The notes under the pieces were generated by a model. That model was not told the DNA's origin and made no database searches. It worked only from the letters and a program-made list of their open reading frames with translations. 64,000 nt of DNA from Casuarina equisetifolia. Taxonomy: Eukaryota > Streptophyta > Magnoliopsida > Fagales > Casuarinaceae. How positions within the stretch are numbered: position 1 is the first letter of the stretch; each line of letters begins with the position of its first letter. The DNA lies in contig CM052359.1 of the NCBI GenBank assembly GCA_028551475.1, positions 22,073,583-22,137,582 of the forward strand, in the 5' to 3' direction. Positions 52,058 through 64,000 of the stretch are shown piece after piece. Both the position numbers and the translations under genes were made by a program.

Positions 52058-52980
52058 TAGATTATTACTTAAAAGATTGACTTCTATCACAAAGTTCCCA
52101 ATACCTATTGATTTTTATATAAACTACACTCTTTATTTTAAGTTAGGTCTTTATCATTTCTTAATTTTACAATTACTTTTATCATGAACAATATCTCCCT
52201 TGGATTGTATTGTCACCTTATCATTCTATTCCTACCATTCCAACCTACTTAAGATATTGTTGAAAATGGTTGGAATGGATGAAAATAGAATTGTTCGTCC
52301 TAATCAAAGTCTATATTACTTGTCAGTGTTTTTTGTGCGATAGTAAGATGCTAGCTGGTGGTTGTGTGGATTATCACACTGTTAATAAGATCATTATAAA
52401 GAACAACTACTTGATTCTTACTATGGGTGAGTTTATCAATGAGATAGAAGGAACATGAATGTTTCCTAAGCTAAACTTATGGGTAAGTAACCCCAAAATC
52501 CAGATGAAGGTTAAAGATATGGAGAAGACAACATTTTAGAACCCATTTGGCGATTACAAATTCCTTCTTATACCATTTAAGCTCTCCCATGCACCTTAAC
52601 CCCTTTCAAGTGCTAATGAACATCATCTTCCACCTATTTCTCCAACAACTCATCGTTTTATTTGACAATATTTTAATATTCAACTAAATAGAACAAGAAC
52701 ATATGCTCTTTGTGTAAAAGCCTCTTGTAGTGTTAAGAAGTCACCACCTTTTTGCTTAACGCAAAAAATGTAAGTTTAGGCAAAATCATATTAAGTTTCT
52801 AGGCCACATGGTGAGAGAAGATGGATTGTCCCTCAATGGAGATAAGATCCAACTGATGCAAGATTGGCCATGACTAAGTTTAGTGAAAGGATTAATGGGG
52901 TTCTTAGGCTTGATGGGCTACTAACATTGCTTCATTAAAAATTATGGGAGAATTGCAAGTCTATTAATTGAATTACTATA

Positions 52981-53024
52981 AATAATAACAATAATAACAA
53001 TAATAACAATAATAACAATAATAA
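52981..53024. repeat. AATAATAAC microsatellite
   Basis: Nearly five copies of a 9-base unit inside the gypsy fossil. Confidence 0.9.
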
Positions 53025-55975
53025 GGCCCTAAAGTGGAATAGAGTTATAAAGGATTCCTTCGAGCAACTAAAAGACATGATGACTAGAGCATCCATTAAG
53101 TCTTGCTAGATTTCACCCAACACTTCAAGGTGAACTACGATGCATCCAATATTGACAAAAGAGTTGTCTTGTCCTAGGATGATCGCCCCATTGCCTTCTT
53201 CAATAGGGAACTCCATGGTAAGAACCAATCCCTTTCTACCAATTAAAAAAAGTTGCTTGCTTTGGTCCTTGCAATTAAAAATTAGAAAAGTTACTTTATG
53301 GGTAGAAGATTCACAATAAAGAGTGACTAAAAAAGCCTAAGGTATCTCTAGGAGTAAAAAGAAACAATTTAGGCATATCAATGGTGGTTGCAAAAATTCA
53401 GTACCAACCAAGGAGTAAAAACTAAAGGATAATGCCTTATCTTAACATATTGAAAGAGAGGTAGGTAAGGAAAATGAAGGCCATATGGGAAGCATGGCAG
53501 TCTCTACCCCAATGCCTGCTTGGCTGACTTTTATCTATGAAGAGATAGAAACAAGTGTAGAGCTTATTTTACTAATTTAGAAGATCCAAAGAGTTGAGTT
53601 ACAAAGTCCTTAGGAGCTTCATGAAGAGGTGTAGTTCTTTAAGGGTTGAATTTTCCTTTTAAGGGAACCCCTCTTGGTTCTAGTCATTCTCTAGGAACTA
53701 CACAATAGCTATCACAAGGGATTCCGTGAAACCTTACAAAGGCTTCATTTTATATTCTTTTGGAAGGCCAAAAGGGGAGATTTATTAGAGTGCGTTAGGA
53801 CCTACAAAGTGTGCTAGGTGTAAAAGGTAGAAAATTGGCACCTTGTTGCTTTGTTGAGCCCTTTACCCATCTCTTAATTGGTATGAGAAGACATTTCAAT
53901 GGATTTCATTAAAGGTCTTCCACCCTTTCATGGAAAAAACACTCTTGTTGTGGTAGTGGATCACATGTTAAAGTTTGCCAAGTTCATTCCTTTTTCTCAC
54001 CTTTAAACAACAAGCTCATTGGCATAGGTTTTCTATGAAAATGTGTTCAATCGGTTTGGTTTTCCTAAAAGCATTGTGTGCGACATAAATGTTGTCTTCA
54101 CAAGTAAGTTCATCAGTGTAGAGCCACTAGGTGCCTTGGGTAAAGTTTTGCCACAACACAAGTCCATAATGCCACACATCAAATACCCATTGAAGTTAGG
54201 TATGTAAAGTCGCCATTGAAATTGTTAAGTTACATTCCTAGAACTGCCTAACTAGAGTTTATTGATTAGGAGTTGCAAAGCTGAGACCAAGTTCTAAAGG
54301 AAGTTAAGGTTCACCTCTAGCAAGCTTAAGAATGAATTGAGGTGTTTTATGACAAGAAAAGGACTAAGGAAGAATTTGAAGTATGAATGGGTTAATCTTA
54401 GGCTCCAACCCAATAGGAGGTCCTTTATACAACTAAAGGGAAACTGCAAGTTATCCTCAAGGTTTTTTATGCCTTCTAAAATCATTATAAGAATAGAGGC
54501 AATTGCTTATAAACTAAAGTTTCTTAATGATGGTTATATCCATCCTACCATGTCTTCTTGTTAAAGTAGTTTCTCTCACCCTCTACCAAGATCATAGACA
54601 CTACCTCAATGAAGAGAAGAGGAAGACAAGTGGGAATTGTTGCCGGAGTTAATCTTAGTCTATAGGACTTTCAAGTAGTGCAACCTAGTGCTTGTACAAT
54701 GGAATGGTCTCGAGAAATAAGATGCTACCTAGATGATTAAAGAGAAGTTTAAGGAAAAATTCCCTCACTTTGACCTTTGAGGACAAGGTCTAATTTTAGG
54801 GGGAAGGTATGATACAAACTATGGAAAAGGGACACTAAGGTGACATCTAGCATGGTAGAGGACCAAAGAGTAGGTTGACTAAAGGATAGAGCACGCTTCT
54901 AATGGAAAGGTGTATATGGTCAAAGATATGGATCTTGTTGCCATTAAGAAGTAAAAAAAAAATGAAGATAACATCTATAAGAGACCTAGGTTTTGTGTGG
55001 GTTGAACTCTAATTAAGCAATAAGGTCCCATGTGTTTTGTTCAACACAAATGTCAAAGGTATAGGCATGGTAAAGAGCTGCATAGTAGTTAGGAGTAGCC
55101 AAGGCCTATAAAATCTGTCTTCTTGTGTTTTGCTAATTAAGTTGAATGATCTTTGGATTCCTCTTTCAGCTCTTCCTCTTCTTCCTCCTCCCAATTTCAT
55201 CCTTGTCTCAACCTTGCTTTTCTCCCTCCTAGTAGCTTACCTACAATTAAAATAGGTAAGAAAACTAACATAATCCCTGCTTTCATGAAGATCAACCACT
55301 TTAATTCTAGGTGAACTGATCCATAGATAAAGGACGTAATGGACTAAGCAATGATGAATTAGAAACAATTCCTAGCCTTGAGTCTATATTGGTTTAGATG
55401 CCTTAATTATTCTTCCTATCACTTAACTATCACCCGAAGTTGTAGGTGAAGCAATACATTGTTAGCTTTTTTTATTGAACTTTTAGATTATCTACGCCCT
55501 AAAAAACCTGTTATATTTGTGAAAAGTATAGATTTCATAATGCAAATCCGAGGAAGAGCACATAATGAAAAGGAAAAGGAGAGCAAATCAGAAGATCAAA
55601 GCACCATTGCATGATATCTACAAAAGCATGATGACTTTTAAACTAAAAGACAATCTTAAGAAGCTAACATTTATGCAAGAAGTATCTATCAAGCTAGACT
55701 AGTGCATGGCCTATTAATCTAATCAAAATTTAAAATGAACTATAGATGTTTGCCTAGTAAGCATTCTTCAAGTAGATTATTGCTTAAAAGATTGACTTCT
55801 ACCACTAAGTTCCTAATATCTATTGAGTTCTATTTGAATTGCATTTTATATTATGAGTTAGATCTCTATCCTTTCTTCCTTTCTTGATTGCTTTTATCAT
55901 GAACAATATCTCCTTTGGATTGCATTGTCACCTCATCATTATGTTCCTACCATTCCAACCTGCTTAAAATATTTT

Positions 55976-57602
55976 TCTAATCCTTTGAAAACGCAATCAC
56001 AAGCACCTCGGTGACTGTTGAGGCTGGAAGAAAGCAAGCAAACCAAATACACATATGCAGGTGTACACATGTAGACGTGTAGTATGTATGCCATTGATAT
56101 ACGTACTGGCATATGTTTGTATATCATTAAGACTATACATGAAAATCCTAGATATCGCATGTATAATACTGAGGAGTATTATTATATACGTACATGCATG
56201 TGCATATTATTAGATTCTAATCATTAAGTTTCTATAATGTAGTTAGATTCCACTTCTCACAATTCTAACCATTCCAGGTTTCATGTTTTCTCAATTTCTT
56301 CTTTTATATATTATCCAAATCTAGTTCCATAGAACATGCCTTTAAATATTGGAACAGCAGACATATGGAACACTAAGCAAGATTAGTAGACCAAATTATG
56401 TGTCATGATACGATATCTAGGGAGAGAATGACCGGGAAAAACTACATAGGATTTGCTATTATGATGGAAGTTAAAACGGAATCATTGGCCGTAGATCAAC
56501 AAAAAATTCTTCTCTTACCGGGGCAACAAATGTATGGCTGTGCAGAGAGGTAACGAGCTCCATAGTTTCCACCAATTTTATGTGTTGCTATGAAATTCAA
56601 CTAAAGAAACACCCCGGTCCAAACAATAAAAAATAAACAAGCAACTAAATTTATGAACTTATGCCACACCAAATATATTATACTAAGACCAGCACAAGTT
56701 ACTAAACCATGTGGTGATCGGAATTTATCCTGTGGCATCTCAGTACCTTCTTGCGCTGAAGAGAATTTGTAAAGACGCTCCCAGTAGTTTTCCATGCATT
56801 TCCCGATCAGAAAAGTAGCATTGTTTTCTGAGTTTCTTCAAAAGTACTGTCTAACATTGGAAGAGTTAGAATTGCCATTCAATGTTCATTAGTATCCTCA
56901 TATTTTTCATAAAGAAGGTAAATTCAGGCTTTGTACTCATAGAACATAGAAGGGAACAAGAAACTGGCCATTCTTTGGTCTTGGAGAAGAGCTAGCGACT
57001 TCGATCAAGGGGCTCTCACTCCCAAGTTCTCTCTAAAATTCCGGATACATACAAAGTGCTAGATGATTATTTGTAGTATTCAAATCATTATCATATATAC
57101 ATACACTCATGTTTTGTTTTGCTAAAACGAAACAATTTCCTATCATTCATGCAACAAACGCCGCTTCTGGTTTCCTTTCCTGCTACTTGAGAGTACAGGA
57201 AACTAAGTGATGCTTTAAGTCTCAGTGCTCAGGCATGAGACTGACTTATAAACATTCAGTGGTGAGACGTTGAGCAACTCAGAGGAAGTCAAGAACTCTC
57301 ACTTCATTCCATCACTGAACTCAAAGTCAGAATTGATCTCAGCAACTCATTCCTTCACATAAGCCCCAGATGAATTCAACTCATCCTTCTAATAGAAGTA
57401 AGCGTACTCTCACTTCATCATATGTCGCTGTTTCTTCCAGATAATCTGAGCCCAGCCAGCAGAGGCATGGAAGTTCAATTTCCATATTCCTGCTGTGCAA
57501 AACAAGTGAAGAAAAATATTGTAAGGCATTACCATGCTCCTCTGGGGCTCCAGAGATCCAATTTCAATTCTCACCGCCTACTATTATTTAAAATCAAAAA
57601 AT

Positions 57603-57645
<43 letters not shown>

Positions 57646-58899
57646 CTGATGGTGTGTGATAACCAAAGCAATCAAAATGGAGCTAACGGGAGTCTGAAGA
57701 ATCACAAAACCATGTATAATCTACTTCAAAGCATAATTTCCAGTCATTTCTGATGAAAGGACTTGAATTTGAAAATATACTTCTGATTGAGTTGGCAAAA
57801 AAAATTGAACGAATTACATGAATTTCAAACGGTCTGAGAGAGATGCAAGAGATATTTGCAGGATAAGTTGGCTATAGCCCTTCAACAAATACGCTTGAGC
57901 TCATAAGCCTTAGCATCCACAATAACCTCTGTTTTGAGCAAGATATAAAAAAATTTCGAAGATTCAAAATTTGAGTATAATATCAAATGAACCTCTCGCA
58001 CCTGGCACAGATACCAACAACGATTAAACAACAGCATACTTCAAGTGCGATGAAAAGTGAAGAGATATCAGATTAAATATTAAAGCATAGAAATGGATTC
58101 TCAATTCAATGAAAGCTATAAGGAAACTTAACATTCAGGACAACTATGGGCAAGGATAGTTTAGATAAAGATCTGGCATAGAATAAGTAGGGGAAAGGTT
58201 CTCACCTTTTGAAAGTATGGAAGTCTGAGATTTGTGTATATCCGGCATGACCCCATGATGAAGGCTTCATATTAAAAGAAGTCTGCAATGAAGAACTGAA
58301 TACAATTCTAAAGACCGAGGCATCAGTTTTCAAATCAATACGAGTACTCAAACCTCATCACTTTGCTGTGCATGGCAAGAATATACAGGACCTAAATCAA
58401 AAGTAATTAGTAGTAACATTTCGTTTTTGACAGTTATGCTTGTGCATCTATCTCCTGGGAATGGTTAGCATCTCAAGCAGCAAAAGAGAAAATATAAAGA
58501 TTAAAGAAGACCAAAGAAATGGCCGTCTAACAAAGTGTCCATAATAATCTTGAAGCAATGAAATGAGAACCGTTGGAAAGTAGGGGCAAAAAAAGTTAAA
58601 CTTCCATTGAAAAGAGTATTACAAAAGATCTTTCTCCTATATTTCTAAGACATGATTTTCTCCATGTGCCCATTTCAATGAAAATCTTGCTTGCCTACTT
58701 AAGTTCTCTCATGCCTACATAATGGGCCACCTCTAAAGCAAAAATTACAGCAAATAGCTATGGCTAATTTGGAAGGAATTGCCGCTCTACGAAAACAATT
58801 AGGAAGATTTGAAATAATGTTAAAGATAGGATCAATTGGAATCCAAAATTACATCCTTTTTTTTATAGGATTGTTAGACAGCAACATCTCTATGATATC
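55976..58899. other. Intergenic, 3' side of ATXR5
   Basis: No gene called. A (GA)n run of about 37 bases lies at 57605-57641. A short minus-strand frame at 56690-56800 (MENYWERLYKFSSAQEG) looks protein-like but stands alone. Confidence 0.5.
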
Positions 58900-61800
58900 T
58901 CAGACAAAATGGTGAGTAGGGTATTCATGCTCATATCCATTATAATCATAATATAGCCTTTCCCCCTTAGCAATATCACGAGTAGCAACCAAAAAGACTC
59001 GGCATTCACCGCTAACACTGTATCTCACACATTTACAATTCTGCTTCTTCCTACCTTCCCTGCAAAGAATTGGATTCATTTTTAAGCATGGGAACATCAA
59101 TATTCTCAAACTTAAAGGTAAATCTTAACATGAGGAAAGACGAGAACTTCATTATGCGAATTTCAAGGAAGAATACTGCGGACAAATATTATGGATAACG
59201 AAAACTTTGATTAAACCATTTCTTTTCCTTTTTGGATTTATACACAAAGTGGAAAAAAAGGGTTAGGTTGAATGGGCTTACAAGGTATGATTGTTAATGC
59301 CATTGATAAATCGTACAATGTTCCCACGTTTGTCAGGGCAGATGACCAGACTTTTAGATGGGTCAGCTGCCAAGAGAAGGGTCATCATGCTATCACAATC
59401 ATCATTTTCGCGGTTTTTAATAAAATCCACATCGCCTGTGTACTCCGCAATAAATGTCATATCCTTAATCTGGCCATCAGCCTCCACAGTGAAACTACAT
59501 CACGAGAGCACAATGAATCTGCTCAATATTCATCCATTACATGTAGTTGCTAGCACTAAAGTAGGTTTAAGTTAAGGTACCCTTCACATGCATCAAAAAC
59601 TACAATAAGGGGAGGCCATTCGCCTGTTTTACACATGGCTCTGCACTGTTCCAAGGTCTCAGTATCTTCTTTGGAAAGAACCTAATAGGAAAATCACAAA
59701 CCATAACTACCATGCTAGATGTCAAATTAAAGTATCATCAAGTCCCAATAAAGAGAACCAAAGGTTCGAGGAACAAAAATGAAAGTGAAATTTCAAGCTC
59801 AAAAACCTGCATTCCACCGTTTTCAAACTTGGCCTGGTTGGCTGGCCTAGGTGCCATGCCAGGCATGTAAGTGAGATCATCACTGAATTCCATGTGCAAT
59901 GCTGTTAAAGCGGAAGCAAGGGAACCCATTTGTTTCAGCCTTCGGGCTGGATCTTCTGTTGGAACAAATGGTAAAAGTCTCCTTCTCTTCTTTTGCAATA
60001 CCAATGATCCAGAACGTCTCCTACGCCTTCTTGCATCTAGTAAGTCAATTAAGAATAAACATCAGAAAGGCAACAAGTTACAGTCAATAAGTAAACGCAT
60101 GATAATAGATATGACACAAACAAACTAAGTAGTTTTAGGGCTTATATGACATGATAGCTGCAAAGAAATGCTCACACAGCCAGAAAGTAAAAGGCCACAT
60201 GAAGACACAAGATTTTGGTTTCCTGAATGCCCATTTTCATTCTTAGAAATTTGATAATGACAATAGAAACTAACAGTTATAGGATATATATGAAATCACT
60301 ATTCCCCGCCCAAAAAGAAGATGAAAAAAAAAACCTACCAATATGAAAATACAAGTTCGAATGCGCCAAGAAGAGCCCAAGTCAATTAACGTTTAGGAAT
60401 TAGGGTATCAGCACTTGCTACTTGTTTTATCAAGCACATTATTCATATATTTCCAACTATGTACTGGCAACCATCTCCTATAGGACTGGATTTCTGTTCA
60501 ATGTTGCAACTTTTGATTTAATACAACAAAAAATTCGTCTTTCACAAATTTGCTTCATTAGGAAATGTTCCATTTATTCATACCCTATTTTTGTGAACTT
60601 AACTCTGGTAGTTACTGGCCTTTTTCTGGTGCCCCCAACTTAATTATGTTGCTCCAGTGTTAAGAATGAAATCACTCTGCTATTCGTTCCACAAAATCTG
60701 CTGACCAACTTCAGAGCTTCCCGTGTTAAGATGAAATCACTCTGCTATTCATTCCACAAAATCTGCTGATCCACTTCACCCTGATCTCATATTCACTTTC
60801 GTATGAGTTTGCATCACAAGTTGCATAAAGAGTACTTCAACCTGCTTCTTGTCTCGCTCAAAAGATGAATGGCCATCATTAAGCACTCAATTTTTAGTCT
60901 ACTTGGAACTACTGTAAATTCTAAAAGCATATACTTAAGTAGCTATTTAGAAACACCTTTCTAATTCATTCATCCATATCTAACGCAATGACCACTCTTA
61001 TATCAGATGATTGAAGTCATTCATGTACCATCATGCACCCACATTTGATGACTTCCGTATGATGGGAATACAATAGTAGATGCATCCTGTGATGGGTGTA
61101 CTAAGGTGATATATTAGTCACTCAATATTTGAACATCAAACCTGAGCTGAAACTTCAATGGAGCATATTTTAGAACTCAAAACTTAGATCATTTACACCA
61201 TGGTTCAGGCCTTTAAAAAGTTTAAAAGGGTTACAAGGTGTAAGCAGATTGAGATGAAGCCATCATATATCTTTTCTTCTATCCCTTCTTCTTCTTCTTC
61301 TTCTTCTTCTTCTTTCTTTCTTTCTTTTTGAATTCTTTGAAGACTAAAGGTTGGGTTTCAAAATCAAATGATGTGATATCTTGATCTTCAATGACATTAC
61401 TTCAAAATTGCTAGATGATAACAAAAGGCACACTAGAACCCTAATAGATCCAATAGGTCAACAAGGGAAAATTCCTAGATGATAACAGAACATGCCAAGA
61501 CCATTCAATGGACCCGAGAGTTCAACAAGAGAAATTGCTAGATGATAACAGAATGCACACTGGATCCCTAAAGAGACCCAAGAGGTCAACAAAGGAAATT
61601 TCGCCAGATGATAACATAAAGGTACTCTAGACCCTTAACATTCTCAAGCCAAAGGAGGCATGTGCTATACGCATCTTAAAATGTTAGATCAAGGAAGTGA
61701 CTGAGATGGACTAACTTTATTATATTTTGTGAGCATTGCATCACAAATACAGAATCATATTTCTATGTTAAAGACAGGATGGCTGGGTGTTAAAGACAGG

Positions 61801-63634
61801 ATGACAACCCAGCAATGATCAACTTCAAGGGCCTTGGGAGAGGTTCCTGTATGGTCTTGCCCTCAGTACCTTACCATGAAGGGGCCACACTAAAAACTTG
61901 GAAGACACTTGAAGGTAACATCCAAAAAGCATTAAGATAATATGCGCTGAATCAATATTTGCTTAAGAAAGAAGGGAACAGGTAAAAGATTTCTATAAAC
62001 TTCATAATCCCTTTCACCAATTTCAACATGTTTGTTTCTCAAATAAGTATAAATAGCAGGCCTATACATATACATAGAGATATGACGTATATAAATATAA
62101 ATAGCAATCTATGTATTGTATGGATCTAGCCCATAAGCAAATGCCAATGGTGTAAAAGTTCGATGAATTCATTTGGTAGTCATACATTGCCCAGAAATAT
62201 AGTGTATAAAACCACGAGTATGAAATACACAGATCACAAGGTTCATTCCCTCCACTTTTGTAATTACACAATGCAGTTTCACTGCCCTCCATCATACAAA
62301 ATGTGGCTTGCCAAGAATATATTATCCTACAATTTGGACTCTGAAGCTTTTCATTGCTCATGTAATATGTAATGAAAGTGTTCCATGTACTAGACTTAAA
62401 TATCTTTTAAGTTGGTAAGGAATAATGGAAATAAAAACTTCAAATGTCAAACTAGTTCAAATGGTAACACCTCTTGGCATCGTAGTGGACAATTGGGATT
62501 GAATCCTGCAATCACCTGGGATGGGTTCAAGATGCGAGAGGGACAAACCTAGCTGTGTCACCCAACCATTTGATCAAGTTGACAAGCGTTTGGCTCAATT
62601 GGGAACAGAGATTGTCTGAGATCTCTTAGACTCAGATTCAATATTGGGTGCATGCGTGGGTGTGTGTTAAAAAGAATATCAGCTACCCAAACCATTCGAT
62701 CAAGGAATTAATAATAAGCAACGGTTCTTACCTTGGACATGCACAAAAAAATGCATTTCCAAAAATCATAAGACATTTCACCATCCCTAACGATCATTTC
62801 TTTGTAAAAGATACACAATATAGATGTCAGTCTACAAATATTACATTATCTTGTGACTGAAATCCTCAAATTAAGTTAAAATTGGCAAAAATAAATTCTT
62901 TTCTTAGAATAAGGCGGATCCTTCAGAGGAATCTTTGAGTCAAGCCTGAAACAAGTTCGATACAAGTGATCAATAACATTAACAGTGATCAAGCCCTCTG
63001 CAACTGATCGAAACAAAATCACCAAAAATAAGCAGAGCAGCATCATAACTTTTGACAATAACATCAACAATGATGATAATTGTATCGAAACAGATGATAG
63101 CAACAAAATTTAACCTTGAGTAGACGAAAAGTTGTCCTTCGTATCACTACACTTCTGAATCCGAAAGAAATCGATGATCTTCTTCTGAGAGAAACCTGGA
63201 AAGCAATAAGAAAGGCAAAGGCATTGTCAAATTTACATGCCAAAGATACAAAAAGAACGAACAACAAAAAATGCGAAGACGATTACAAAGAAACCCCTAC
63301 TTCTTACTCTTCTGCGACCGGAACAGTTGGGACAGAGCCAGGATCCGATGGGAACTCTAACGACGATCGGTCGTAGGCATTTCATGTGGAAGCCTTTGTC
63401 GCACTTGTCGCAGAGGAGCAGCTCGTCGGAGTGGTCACCGGAGCCGCATTGCTGGCACCTCACATCGCTGTAGTCGGTGCGCTCCACCACGGCCGACCGA
63501 GCCTTCGCCATTACCTCCATCATCGGCTTGAGCTTCCTCGGCGGTGGAGAAGGCCGTCGAGGCGCCTCTGTACGACGGAGAGAGCTACTAAAGCGGATGA
63601 GCCGCTTAGACGAGGAGGAGGCGACAGGAGCCAT
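58900..63634 (-). CDS. ATXR5: ATXR5-type histone H3K27 monomethyltransferase
   Basis: Six exons with exact phases: 63634-63295, 63195-63115, 60036-59807, 59681-59581, 59494-59282 and 59059-58900; 374 residues, against 379 in Arabidopsis. These enzymes place H3K27me1 during DNA replication, binding PCNA, and silence heterochromatin. The PHD finger holds C60, C63, C75, C78, H83, C86, C101 and C104. The PCNA-binding box QKKIIDFF (117-124) lies at the start of exon 2. A basic run (RRRRRRSG, near 143) follows. The SET domain holds FINGINNHT (about 313-321) and GERLYYDYNGYEHEYPTHH at the C-terminus. The donor of exon 1 that keeps the box is weak (GG/GTTTCT); a stronger GTAAGA lies 13 bases before it (exon end 63308). 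The second intron (60037-63114) is 3.1 kb and repeat-bearing. The ATXR5/ATXR6 choice rests on the PHD-to-PCNA-box linker and exon context, and is likely but not certain. Confidence 0.94.
60659..60790. repeat. 66-base tandem duplication in ATXR5 intron 2
   Basis: GTTAAGAATGAAATCACTCT at 60659 recurs at 60725 with one base lost; both copies contain TTCCACAAAATCTGCTGA. Confidence 0.9.
61285..61328. repeat. CTT microsatellite in ATXR5 intron 2
   Basis: A (CTT)n run that passes into (CTTT)n. Confidence 0.95.
61411..61638. repeat. 64-base minisatellite in ATXR5 intron 2
   Basis: About 3.5 diverged copies, starting at 61411, 61475, 61538 and 61604, each beginning CTAGATGATAACA and containing a GGTCAACAA-like core near the end. 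Confidence 0.85.
62450..62675 (+). mobile_element. Probable tRNA-derived SINE
   Basis: TAGTTCAAATGG (62454 on) resembles a polymerase III A box and GGATTGAATCC (near 62498) a B box, about 35-40 bases apart, as in plant SINEs. A roughly 150-base unrelated body follows, ending in a GTGTGTTAAAAA-like tail. I do not see a clear target duplication, so the ends are approximate. It lies in ATXR5 intron 2, on the strand opposite to the gene. Confidence 0.5.
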
Positions 63635-63765
63635 GGGATGAGGATAGGCTCGGTATTCCCAAAATGACCGGGGCCAGAATCGGAAAAGTCGTGCAGAGCC
63701 TCCCTGTATGGGAAGACCGGGAATGGCGTTAGTCTGCGTGTGCTTGTCAGCCTCTCTCCCCTCTC

Positions 63766-63773
63766 GCGGGAAG
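63766..63773 (-). promoter_or_regulatory. Possible E2F site upstream of ATXR5
   Basis: CTTCCCGC on the minus strand, about 135 bases before the ATG, matches seven of eight positions of TTTSSCGC. ATXR5/ATXR6-type genes act in S phase, so an E2F element would make sense, but the first base is off consensus. Confidence 0.35.
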
Positions 63774-64000
63774 ACCCTGCGTGCTTCGTGGCGGAAGATA
63801 ATTGGACGAGGGGGTGGTAGTGTGCTTTCCTTGTGAATCACGCTGCGCTTCTTACAATTTAGCCGTTTGGAATGAGCATTGCGGAGGCAGGGACCAACTT
63901 CTGTGGGCCCGATAGCCGTCCTGCAAAACCCAGCTTACAAACTCCAAAATTCTCAATTTCATTCTCCATTAATATTATGAGTGCAAAAATTCAACCTTTT

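Larger units (their letters stand above)
49937..55975 (+). mobile_element. Ty3/gypsy retroelement fossil between direct repeats
   Basis: Internal part (about 52265-55330) resembles gypsy pol in order: reverse transcriptase (CVDYHTVNKIIIKNNYLI near 52350), RNase H (near 53130-53400), then integrase (near 53860-54300). Direct repeats of about 640 bases flank it: 49937-52262 (after removing the L1 insert) and 55341-55975. Both start ACTAAGCAATGATGAAT and end near CCTACCATTCCAACCT. They may be old LTRs, but I cannot see clear TG/CA ends or a primer site, and gag is missing. Broken, with many breaks throughout, and old. Confidence 0.65.

Noticed and set aside
61411-61638. Regularly spaced repeats considered as a CRISPR-like array
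   Set aside because: The repeats are contiguous, diverged and lie in a plant intron; there are no unique spacers, so this is a minisatellite.
62880-62950. Possible extra ATXR5 exon after a TTTCAG acceptor (LDSKIPLKDPPYSKKR)
   Set aside because: Exon 2 (ending G at 63115) joins exon 3 (starting AT at 60036) in phase and matches the family; this segment matches nothing in ATXR5 and has no good donor.

Overview
This is nuclear DNA of a flowering plant, most likely a eudicot. It is AT-rich, its genes have plant-type GT-AG introns and long leader introns, and large spaces are filled with decayed retroelements. All six gene calls match plant families, and splice phases were checked codon by codon. 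I cannot name the species.

Layout. (1) 332-9060, minus strand: a CCCH zinc-finger protein (C3H38-like) with a long leader intron. (2) 11635-15045, plus strand: a relict pectin methylesterase 3' end, then a complete two-exon PMEI-PME gene (PME51-like). (3) 20428-23949, minus: the Golgi xylan glucuronosyltransferase GUX1, four exons. (4) 26669-30320, minus: an organelle-type ribosomal protein L17, six exons. (5) 29573-42330: a region built by at least three successive tandem duplications (periods about 0.99, 4.17 and 1.67 kb). It carries broken 5' ends of the L17 gene and pieces of Copia retroelements. (6) 45518-46767, minus: a DUF506/PDDEXK_6 protein, three exons. (7) 49937-55975: a decayed Ty3/gypsy element between direct repeats, with a 5'-truncated L1 LINE inside the left repeat. 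(8) 58900-63634, minus: an ATXR5-type histone H3K27 monomethyltransferase, six exons, with a 3.1-kb intron holding a minisatellite and a SINE-like element.

How the genes relate. They do not form a pathway. PME51 and GUX1 both act on cell-wall polysaccharides (pectin and xylan); ATXR5 acts on replicating chromatin, L17 in organelle translation, and C3H38 probably on RNA. From memory of Arabidopsis loci, C3H38 and GUX1 lie close together on chromosome 3 (At3g18640, At3g18660), while PME51, L17 and ATXR5 lie close together on chromosome 5 (At5g09760, At5g09770, At5g09790). This window interleaves both sets, as expected of an ancestral block before duplication and gene loss.

I did not find a clear new molecular system. 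The points most worth a second look are the splice choice that keeps or removes the PCNA-binding glutamine of ATXR5, the L17 gene with two duplicated, stop-bearing 5' ends upstream, the L1 insertion whose empty site survives in a sister repeat, and the PME gene with an atypical processing site and a stray last-exon copy upstream.
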